From: an uncultured Erysipelotrichaceae bacterium
GTDB taxonomy: Bacteria > Bacillota_I > Bacilli_A > Erysipelotrichales > Erysipelotrichaceae
Direction: 5' to 3'
Assembly: GCA_902795525.1 (NCBI GenBank)
Contig: CADBLN010000049.1
Coordinates: 1 to 9,353 of the forward strand
Length of the DNA stretch: 9,353 nucleotides
Shown here: in pieces, positions 1 through 7,534 of the stretch
How the letters are laid out: each line of letters opens with the position of its first letter
How positions within the stretch are numbered: the stretch's first letter is position 1
The notes under the pieces: model-generated
Database searches by the model: none
Told to the model about the DNA's origin: nothing
Seen by the model: only the letters and a program-made list of their open reading frames with translations
Program-made: the position numbers and the translations under genes

Positions 1-3000
1 AAAATTGTTTCTTCAATTTTATTGAAAGCAATAGGCTTGTCATTAAATATTGAAAAAGGCGAAGACACTTTTGCGACAGATGAATTCAAGAAATTTATGG
101 AGGCTATGAATTGGCCTGTTTATGACGTTGAGCAAGAAAATAACCAAAGAGATTTCTTAAATTTATATCTATTGTTATACACTGCAATCTTTGGTGATTA
201 TGAAGAGGTTGCTAACACCTTGATTAGTGATAAAGAATCTATTCAAACTAGAGCTTTATTCGCTATCTATGAGAACCAAAGACCTGATGAACGCCCAACT
301 GAAGAAGGTTCATATAACCTAATTAACGCTAAGTTCTTTGATGATCGCCGTTACGATTTAAACAAGGCTGGCCGTTATAAAGTTATGAAGAAGTTAGGCG
401 CTTATCGCAGAACAAAGGATTATTATTTAGCTGAAGATTTGATTGGTGCAGATGGTAATGTAGCTGTACCAGCAAATACTTATGTTAACACCAAAGAATT
501 ATTAAATACTGTTAAGGAAACTTTGGATAAAGGTGTTTATATGCATGCTTTACCTCAAAAGTTTGCTTTCTCACATCCTGACGTCGTAACTGTTCCAGTT
601 AGTTATGAATTGGGACTAGTTGGCCGTATCTTAGCCCACAATGTTGAGGGAAAGAGTTTGTATCTTGAACAAGGTACAGTTTTAACTGAAGGCGATGTTA
701 AGACATTAAAGAAAAACAGTATTGATGAAATACAAGTATATGGTGGCATTTTTGCTGAAGCAATTGAATTGAATAAGAAAAATGTTATTTCAGTATTGAA
801 CTATGGTTCAAGACTATATTCATTAGGCAGACTTGTTGACAGTAAAGGAATTGATATCGAAATCGATGAAGAGTTAGTAATCGACCGCTATATTCCTAAC
901 ACTGAAGAACCAACTCTTTCTAATGACCATCGTCAATGGATAGTTGATAAAGTCAAAGGTGGCGAAAGTTTCACTTTGTATTTAGTGGGCAGTGCTAACC
1001 AAATTATCTATGTCAAGACAGATCCAGAAGACAAGGAATTTGTTAAGGTCATTGGTGTAGATCCATTTACTACTAAGAAGACAATCATCACAGGTGATAT
1101 GTATGCCCAATATTCATATATGTTAAATATGATGGATGGTGTTGGTACAGTTGATGATATTGACCAATTAGGAAACCGTCGTATCAGAACCGTTGGTGAA
1201 TTGATTCAAAACCAATATCGTATTGGTTTAAGCAGGATGGAAAAGAACGTTAAGGAAAAAATGTCTATTACAGAGATTGCAAACTTAACACCAAAGAACT
1301 TAACCAATATTCGTTCATTAACAATGGCAATTAAGGAATTTTTCTCAAGTTCTCAATTGTCACAGTTCATGGACCAACAAAACCCACTTGCTGAATTGAC
1401 AAATAAACGTCGTATTTCAGCATTAGGTCCAGGTGGTTTAACTAGAGAAAGAGCAGGATTTGAAGTACGTGACGTTCACTCAACTCACTATGGTAGAATC
1501 TGTCCAATTGAAACACCAGAAGGACCAAACATTGGTTTGATTAACTATTTAACATCATATGGTAAGGTAAACGAATATGGATTTATTCAAACCCCATACC
1601 GTATTGTTGATAAGGAAACTGGACAAGTATTGGATGATGTTGTTTATTTGTCTGCTGATGATGAAATGGACTATGTCATTGCCCAAGCAAACGAGGTTCA
1701 TGATGGTTATCTAACTAACGAACAATGTGTTTGCCGTTATCAAACTGAAACAGTCATGATGCCTAAGGAAAAAGTTGAACTTGTTGACGTATCACCAAAG
1801 CAGATTATTTCTGTAGCTGCAGCTTGTATTCCATTCTTGGAAAACGATGACGCTACACGTGCTTTGATGGGTGCAAACATGCAACGTCAAGCAGTTCCAC
1901 TATTAAAACCACATTCACCAAATGTAGGTACAGGTATGGAGTATCGTGTTGCCAAAGACTCAGGTAGTGCTGTTGTCTGTGTAAGAGATGGTATTGTCAC
2001 TTATGTCGATGCTACTAAGATTATCGTTGATGAAGGCGATGGCGAATACACATATAACTTAGCTAAGTTCCAACGCTCTAATGCTGGTACTTGTGTTAAC
2101 CAAACTCCAATCGTTGAAATTGGTGAAAAAGTTGAAGCAGGAGACATCTTAGCTGATGGACCTTCAATGGAAAACGGTGAATTGGCATTAGGACAAAACG
2201 TAAAAATTGCTTTCATGACATGGCATGGCTATAACTATGAAGATGCTGTCATCATGTCTGAAAGAATGGTTAAAGATGATGTTTTCACTTCAATTCATAT
2301 TGAAGAGTATTCAATTGAATGTCGTGATACAAAGCTTGGACCAGAAGAAATCACTAGAGATATTCCAAATGTTCCAGAAGTGAGCTGTCGTAACCTTGAC
2401 TCCAGAGGAATCGTAATGATTGGTGCTGAAGTTAAGGAAGGCGATATCCTTGTTGGTAAGGTAACTCCAAAGGGACAAAGTGAAGTTTCTCCTGAAGAAA
2501 AACTATTACTAGCAATCTTTGGTGAAAAATCCAGAGAAGTTAGAGATAATTCATTGAAAGTACCTCATGGTGGTGCAGGTATCGTTCAAGACATTAGAAT
2601 CTTTACTCGTAAAGATGGTCATGAACTATCACCAGGTGTTAATGAGGTAGTTAAAGTTTATATCGTTCAGAAACGTAAGATTTCTGAAGGTGATAAGATG
2701 GCAGGTCGTCATGGTAACAAAGGTGTTATCGCTAAGATTTTACCTGAAGAAGATATGCCATACTTGCCAGATGGCACTAAGATTGACATCATGTTAAACC
2801 CATTCGGTGTTCCTTCACGTATGAACATTGGACAGGTATTAGAAGTGCACTTAGGTTTAGCTGCTGAAAAGTTAGGTTGCAAGTTCTCAACTCCAGTATT
2901 TGACGGAATAAATAATGAGGAGCTTCAATCAATCTTAAAAGCAACAAATGCTACACCTGATGGTAAGACAATTCTATATGATGGTCAAACCGGTGAACCA

Positions 3001-3543
3001 TTTGATGAAAGAGTTGCGGTTGGTGTCATGTATATGATTAAGTTGGCACACATGGTTGACGACAAGTTGCATGCTCGTGCTACTGGTCCTTATTCACTTG
3101 TAACGCAACAACCACTTGGTGGTAAGGCTCAAAACGGTGGTCAAAGATTTGGTGAAATGGAAGTTTGGGCTCTTGAAGCTTATGGAGCATCTTATACCTT
3201 AAGTGAGATTTTGACAGTTAAGTCAGATGACATCACTGGACGTACTAAGACCTATGAAGCAATTATTAAGGGTAAACCTATTCCTGATCCAAGTATTGGA
3301 GAATCATTCAGAGTATTAACTCATGAGCTACAAGCCTTAGCGCTTGATGTAAAGATTTATGATAAAGATGGTGGCGAAGTTGATATTTCTCAATACAACG
3401 AGGACAATAAGTCATCCACAACCGATCATAAAGAAGAAATGGTCGCAGAATCAACAGGCTTAACTATTACTGACGGTGATGATGAAATTCCTGAAGCTGC
3501 AGTAGTTGGAGCTGATGATTACTACGATGATGAATTAATGTAG
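1..3543 (+). CDS. rpoB: RNA polymerase β subunit, 5' end outside window (partial)
   Basis: Catalytic β subunit of DNA-dependent RNA polymerase. The frame is open from base 1; the TTG at 22 lies in a conserved segment (LLKAIGLS) found about 200 residues into other RpoB proteins, so it is not the true start. Visible residues number 1180 (window numbering). Order: lobe region with an enlarged segment at about 124-364, fork/rifampicin-pocket region from 449 (SSSQLSQFMDQQNPL) through the conserved ETPEGPNIGLI, the GYNYEDA motif with Asp748, and the active-site lysines Lys899 and Lys907 in EGDKMAGRHGNKG. The DIMLNPFGVPSRMNIGQ segment and an acidic tail follow. The residue matching E. coli His526 is Asn468. 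The full protein would be near 1380 aa, longer than the roughly 1190 aa of B. subtilis. It is the upstream partner of rpoC in one operon. Identity is certain; only the 5' end is missing. Confidence 0.98.
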   Translation, partial: KIVSSILLKAIGLSLNIEKGEDTFATDEFKKFMEAMNWPVYDVEQENNQRDFLNLYLLLYTAIFGDYEEVANTLISDKESIQTRALFAIYENQRPDERPTEEGSYNLINAKFFDDRRYDLNKAGRYKVMKKLGAYRRTKDYYLAEDLIGADGNVAVPANTYVNTKELLNTVKETLDKGVYMHALPQKFAFSHPDVVTVPVSYELGLVGRILAHNVEGKSLYLEQGTVLTEGDVKTLKKNSIDEIQVYGGIFAEAIELNKKNVISVLNYGSRLYSLGRLVDSKGIDIEIDEELVIDRYIPNTEEPTLSNDHRQWIVDKVKGGESFTLYLVGSANQIIYVKTDPEDKEFVKVIGVDPFTTKKTIITGDMYAQYSYMLNMMDGVGTVDDIDQLGNRRIRTVGELIQNQYRIGLSRMEKNVKEKMSITEIANLTPKNLTNIRSLTMAIKEFFSSSQLSQFMDQQNPLAELTNKRRISALGPGGLTRERAGFEVRDVHSTHYGRICPIETPEGPNIGLINYLTSYGKVNEYGFIQTPYRIVDKETGQVLDDVVYLSADDEMDYVIAQANEVHDGYLTNEQCVCRYQTETVMMPKEKVELVDVSPKQIISVAAACIPFLENDDATRALMGANMQRQAVPLLKPHSPNVGTGMEYRVAKDSGSAVVCVRDGIVTYVDATKIIVDEGDGEYTYNLAKFQRSNAGTCVNQTPIVEIGEKVEAGDILADGPSMENGELALGQNVKIAFMTWHGYNYEDAVIMSERMVKDDVFTSIHIEEYSIECRDTKLGPEEITRDIPNVPEVSCRNLDSRGIVMIGAEVKEGDILVGKVTPKGQSEVSPEEKLLLAIFGEKSREVRDNSLKVPHGGAGIVQDIRIFTRKDGHELSPGVNEVVKVYIVQKRKISEGDKMAGRHGNKGVIAKILPEEDMPYLPDGTKIDIMLNPFGVPSRMNIGQVLEVHLGLAAEKLGCKFSTPVFDGINNEELQSILKATNATPDGKTILYDGQTGEPFDERVAVGVMYMIKLAHMVDDKLHARATGPYSLVTQQPLGGKAQNGGQRFGEMEVWALEAYGASYTLSEILTVKSDDITGRTKTYEAIIKGKPIPDPSIGESFRVLTHELQALALDVKIYDKDGGEVDISQYNEDNKSSTTDHKEEMVAESTGLTITDGDDEIPEAAVVGADDYYDDELM

Positions 3544-3550
3544 AGGAGGT
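3544..3550 (+). promoter_or_regulatory. Strong Shine-Dalgarno sequence of rpoC
   Basis: AGGAGGT lies immediately after the rpoB stop codon and 8 bases before the rpoC ATG. It is a full match to the anti-Shine-Dalgarno sequence and fixes the rpoC start at 3559. There is no room for a promoter or terminator between the two genes, so they are co-transcribed and probably translationally coupled. Confidence 0.9.
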
Positions 3551-3558
3551 ACTATAGT

Positions 3559-6500
3559 ATGAATATTAATGATGTAGCTTCTATACAAATCGGATTAGCT
3601 TCTCCTGAGAGAATCCTGGAATGGTCTCATGGTGAAGTAAAAAAACCTGAAACAATTAACTATCGTTCTCAAAAACCAGAACGTGATGGTTTATTCTGCG
3701 AACGTATCTTTGGTCCTACTAAGGACTGGGAATGTTATTGTGGAAAGTATAAGAAAGTAAGATACCAAGGTGTTGTTTGTGACAGATGTGGTGTTGAAAT
3801 TACTAGAAGCGCTGTTAGACGTGAACGTATGGGTCATATTCAATTGGCAGCTCCAGTAACTCACATTTGGTATTTAAGAGGAACACCAAGTAGAATGTCC
3901 TTATTACTTAACGTTCCACCAAAACAATTAGAGGAAGTTGTCTATTTCGTAAGTTGGATTGTTACCGATCCAAAGGATACATCTCTTGAATATAAAGAAA
4001 TTCTTTCACCAAGAAAGTACAACGAGAAAATTGCCGAATTTGGTATTGGCAGTTTTACTGCTAAAGTTGGTGCTGAAGCTGTAAAGACTTTGTTGGAACA
4101 AGTTGATATTGAAAAAGAATATAATGATTTAATTAACGAATTAGAAACAGCTCAAGGCGAAAAACGTAAAAAACTAATTAAACGTTTAGAAACTGTTAAC
4201 GCATTTAGAGAATCAGGTCAAAAACCTGAATGGATGGTCTTAAGTGTTTTACCAGTAATTCCACCTGATTTAAGACCAATGCTTCAATTGGATGGTGGTC
4301 GTTTTGCCACTAGCGACTTAAATGATTTATATCGTCGTATCATTACTCGTAATAATCGTTTAAATAAGTTGTTAGAATTAGGAACTCCAGCTATCATTGT
4401 TCAAAACGAAAAACGTATGTTACAAGAAGCTGTTGATGCCTTAATTGATAATGGTAGAAGAAGTAAGCCTGTAACAGGTGCCGGAAATCGTGCTTTGAAA
4501 TCTCTATCACATAGTTTGAAGGGTAAACAAGGTAGATTCCGTCAAAACCTATTAGGAAAACGTGTTGACTTTTCTGGCCGTTCAGTTATTGCTGTTGGTC
4601 CAAATTTAAAAATGTATCAATGTGGTATTCCTAGAGAAATGGCTTTACAGCTGTTTAAACCATTTATCATTAATGAAATTGTTTATCAAGGTTTAGCTGG
4701 TAACCCAAAAACAGCAGAAAACCAAATCTTTAACAAACTTGATCCAAGAGTTTGGGATATTGTTGAAGAAGTTGTTAAAAACCATCCAGTTTTATTAAAC
4801 CGTGCGCCAACATTGCACCGTTTAGGTATTCAAGCATTCATGCCTCAACTAGTTGAAGGTAGGGCTATTAGATTACATCCATTGGTATGTACAGCATTCA
4901 ACGCTGACTTTGATGGAGACCAAATGGCCGTTCACGTTCCACTAAGTGAAGAAGCATGTGCTGAGGCTAAGGTATTAATGTTGGGGTCAAATAACATTCT
5001 GTCACCAAAAGATGGAAAACCTATTGTTACTCCATCACAAGACATGGTACTTGGTAATTTCTATTTAACAATGGAAGAAACTAAGGAAGAATTCTTAGCT
5101 GAAGCTGAGAGTTTAAGAAAACTTGGTGACGAACAAGCAGCTCAATTGTGGGAACAATATGCTGCTGGTGAAGGAAGAGTCTTCAAAGATGTAAATGAAG
5201 TGTTAATGGCATATGATGAAAAACAAGTTCACTTGCATACTCGTATCGCCTTAAAGACATCTTCATTGAAGAAGTCGTTCTTCACAAAAGCACAAAACGA
5301 AAAGTACTTAATCACAACTGTTGGTAAGATTATTTTCAATAGTGTCTTCCCAGCTGACTTCCCTTATGTTAATGAAGTTAAGAGTGGTTGGAATGTGAAG
5401 ATGCCTGATGAGTACTTTGTTGAATATGGAACCGACATTCCTGAATTTATCGCATCAATGCCTGAGCATAATGCCGTTAGAAAAAAGGATTTAGGAGAAA
5501 TCATTGCGGAAGTTTATAAAAGATATGCAAACAAGCCTGAAAATCAAGCAGGAGATATCGATGGTGAAGATTATCATGGTGAAGACCAAACATTCGTATA
5601 TTTTGATAGAATTAAAGACAATGGATTCAAGTATTCAACTATTGCAGGTATGACTATCTCATTAGATGATATAAAAGTATCTCCAAACAAAGAAGCTTAT
5701 GTTGAAGAAGGTAAGATTCAAGCTGAACAACTATTAAAGTTGTATCATCGTGGTCTACTAACAGAAGCTGAGTGGGAGAGAAAACTTATTGACTTATGGG
5801 GTGGCATCAAAGATAAGATTGGTGATGAGTTGATGGAAGCATTACCAAAGAAAAACCCTATCAACATGATGGCTGTATCTGGCGCTCGTGGTAACAAATC
5901 ACACTTTACCCAGTTAGCTGGTATGCGTGGTTTGATGAGTAAGCCAACACAAGCAAAGAGTGCTAAGGGTTATCAAAGATCCATCATTGAAGTACCTATT
6001 TATTCATGTTTCCGTGAAGGACAAAACGTAAGTGAGTTCTTTATTGCTTCACATGGTATTAGAAAAGGTCTAACCGACACTGCATTAAAAACTGCATCAT
6101 CTGGTTATCTAACAAGAAGACTAGTTGACGTTGCTCAAGATGTAGTTGTTGAAGAAGACGATTGCGGAACTGATAATGGTTATCTTGTTGAAAACATCGT
6201 TGACAGAAAGAACAATACAATTATTGAATCACTATACGAAAGAATTGTAGGACGCTATTCTAAGGAAGACATTGTTGATCCTAAGACTGGTGAACTAATT
6301 GTAGGTGATGATGAGTTTATCGATGAAGTTAAAGCTCAAAAGATTGTTGACGCTGGTATTGAACAAGTATTAATTAGAAATGCCTTCGTATGTAAATCTG
6401 AACACGGTGTTTGTCGCAAGTGTTATGGACGTAATATGGCAACTGGTAAGATGGTTGAAAACGGAGAAGCTATTGGTATCATGGCAGCTCAATCAATTGG

Positions 6501-7440
6501 TGAACCAGGTACTCAGCTAACAATGCGTAACTTCCATACTGGTGGTGTTGCCAGTGCAGAGGGTGATATTACTCAAGGTTTGCCACGTGTTGAAGAATTA
6601 TTCGAAGCACGTTGTCCAAAGCACCCTGCTTTATTAGCAAAAATTTCTGGTGAAATCACAGCAATTGAACCATTAGAAGATAATGCTGGAATCAGAATTA
6701 CCATAACTAATGAAGTTGAAAGTAAAGATCACAAAGCAGATCCTACTCAAGTCATTAGAACTTGGTTAAAGGTTGGTAGCTACATTGAAGCTGGTGACAA
6801 ATTAACTGAAGGTCAGGTAAACCCTAAAGAATTAATTGAAGTTGCTGGCGTTGAGGCAGTTCAAAATTACATTTTGAAAGAGGTTAAGAAGGTTTATCAA
6901 GCTCAAGGTATTGATATTTCAGATAAACACTTGGAAATCATGATTTGCCAGATGTTAAGAAAAGTTGTTATCACTGAAGGTGGTGACACAGGATTATCAG
7001 CAGGCACTCAAATTAGTAAGCCAAGAATTACTGAAATTAACCTAGGTGTTTTGATGAATGGCGGAACACCTGCTAAGTTTACACCAACTCTATTGGGTAT
7101 TTCAAAATCGTCTGTTGAAACTGATTCATGGTTGTCAGCAGCATCATTCCAAGAAACTACCAAAGTTTTAACTGATGCCGCTGTAAAAGGTAAAATTGAC
7201 TCTTTAAGAGGTCTGAAAGAAAATGTCATTATTGGTAAGAAGATACCTGCCGGTACTGGTAGCGACGCTGAAAGAGAATCAACTATTGAAATTAAGGAAA
7301 GAGCTCAAAGAATGCGTGCACTTAAAGCTGAAAGACTTGCTGATGGTGAGTCCGAAGAAACAAGCCGTATGCAAGAGATGATTGCTATTCCTGATATCAT
7401 AGGCTTAAAAGAACCTGAAGAAAGCGACACAGCTGAATAA
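3559..7440 (+). CDS. rpoC: RNA polymerase β' subunit
   Basis: The β' subunit holds the polymerase active site together with β. The protein is complete (1293 aa; B. subtilis about 1200). Seen in order: N-terminal zinc ribbon Cys59, Cys61, Cys74, Cys77; the RQNLLGKRVDFSGRSVI switch/lid region; and the Mg-binding NADFDGD loop with Asp450, Asp452 and Asp454. Next come a charged helical insertion at about 506-536, the GARGNKSHFTQLAGMRGLM segment, and the bridge helix at about 826-858, with Ile834 where Ala is usual. A second zinc site is Cys869, Cys945, Cys952, Cys955, with spacing like that of E. coli. The trigger loop has Met989, Arg990 and His993. The C-terminus is Lys/Glu-rich. ATG follows a perfect ribosome binding site 15 bases after rpoB. 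No native terminator is visible before the insertion sequence 23 bases downstream. Function is certain. Confidence 0.99.
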   Translation: MNINDVASIQIGLASPERILEWSHGEVKKPETINYRSQKPERDGLFCERIFGPTKDWECYCGKYKKVRYQGVVCDRCGVEITRSAVRRERMGHIQLAAPVTHIWYLRGTPSRMSLLLNVPPKQLEEVVYFVSWIVTDPKDTSLEYKEILSPRKYNEKIAEFGIGSFTAKVGAEAVKTLLEQVDIEKEYNDLINELETAQGEKRKKLIKRLETVNAFRESGQKPEWMVLSVLPVIPPDLRPMLQLDGGRFATSDLNDLYRRIITRNNRLNKLLELGTPAIIVQNEKRMLQEAVDALIDNGRRSKPVTGAGNRALKSLSHSLKGKQGRFRQNLLGKRVDFSGRSVIAVGPNLKMYQCGIPREMALQLFKPFIINEIVYQGLAGNPKTAENQIFNKLDPRVWDIVEEVVKNHPVLLNRAPTLHRLGIQAFMPQLVEGRAIRLHPLVCTAFNADFDGDQMAVHVPLSEEACAEAKVLMLGSNNILSPKDGKPIVTPSQDMVLGNFYLTMEETKEEFLAEAESLRKLGDEQAAQLWEQYAAGEGRVFKDVNEVLMAYDEKQVHLHTRIALKTSSLKKSFFTKAQNEKYLITTVGKIIFNSVFPADFPYVNEVKSGWNVKMPDEYFVEYGTDIPEFIASMPEHNAVRKKDLGEIIAEVYKRYANKPENQAGDIDGEDYHGEDQTFVYFDRIKDNGFKYSTIAGMTISLDDIKVSPNKEAYVEEGKIQAEQLLKLYHRGLLTEAEWERKLIDLWGGIKDKIGDELMEALPKKNPINMMAVSGARGNKSHFTQLAGMRGLMSKPTQAKSAKGYQRSIIEVPIYSCFREGQNVSEFFIASHGIRKGLTDTALKTASSGYLTRRLVDVAQDVVVEEDDCGTDNGYLVENIVDRKNNTIIESLYERIVGRYSKEDIVDPKTGELIVGDDEFIDEVKAQKIVDAGIEQVLIRNAFVCKSEHGVCRKCYGRNMATGKMVENGEAIGIMAAQSIGEPGTQLTMRNFHTGGVASAEGDITQGLPRVEELFEARCPKHPALLAKISGEITAIEPLEDNAGIRITITNEVESKDHKADPTQVIRTWLKVGSYIEAGDKLTEGQVNPKELIEVAGVEAVQNYILKEVKKVYQAQGIDISDKHLEIMICQMLRKVVITEGGDTGLSAGTQISKPRITEINLGVLMNGGTPAKFTPTLLGISKSSVETDSWLSAASFQETTKVLTDAAVKGKIDSLRGLKENVIIGKKIPAGTGSDAERESTIEIKERAQRMRALKAERLADGESEETSRMQEMIAIPDIIGLKEPEESDTAE

Positions 7441-7463
7441 AAAGTAAAGAACTCAGTTCACAT

Positions 7464-7472
7464 TGATATCAT
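7464..7472 (+). promoter_or_regulatory. Extended -10 element in IRL (half of a circle-junction promoter)
   Basis: TGATATCAT reads as TGn followed by TATCAT, a 5/6 match to TATAAT. In the inserted element no good -35 lies 17 bases upstream (GTAAAG at 7444-7449). When the two ends are abutted in a circle, TTGACA of the right end falls 15 bases plus the junction spacer upstream, that is 17-18 bp for a spacer of 2-3. The predicted start site is near 7479. Junction promoters of this kind are known in IS911 and IS2; the assignment here is inference. Confidence 0.65.
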
Positions 7473-7497
7473 CCCCCTAAGGTAGACACGAGAAATA
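7464..7497 (+). repeat. Left terminal inverted repeat (IRL)
   Basis: Aligned by eye with the reverse complement of 9320-9353, 25 of 34 positions match without gaps. The longest shared blocks are the terminal TGATA, GTAGACA in the middle and GAAATA at the inner end. It also contains an extended -10 motif and the 5' arm of the left-end hairpin. Confidence 0.9.
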
Positions 7498-7534
7498 CTT
7501 AAAATCTCGCTTCTTACCAAAGGGGGATTTTATT

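Noticed and set aside
22..24. TTG as the start codon of rpoB
   Set aside because: The frame is open to base 1 and the residues around it belong to an internal conserved RpoB segment; the gene starts left of the window.
2001..2216. 71-codon open frame on the minus strand inside rpoB
   Set aside because: It lies entirely antisense to a strongly conserved coding region, with no family resemblance and no ribosome binding site support.
7008..7229. 73-codon open frame on the minus strand inside rpoC
   Set aside because: Antisense shadow of conserved rpoC sequence with no recognisable protein.
7500..7505. TAAAAT as a -10 for a resident orfA promoter
   Set aside because: No acceptable -35 lies 16-18 bases upstream, and the TGATATCAT element explains expression better.
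7489..7509. CGAGA/TCTCG as an independent rpoC terminator
   Set aside because: The 5-bp stem has an 11-base loop and no U-tract after it; it is only the inner part of the larger left-end hairpin.
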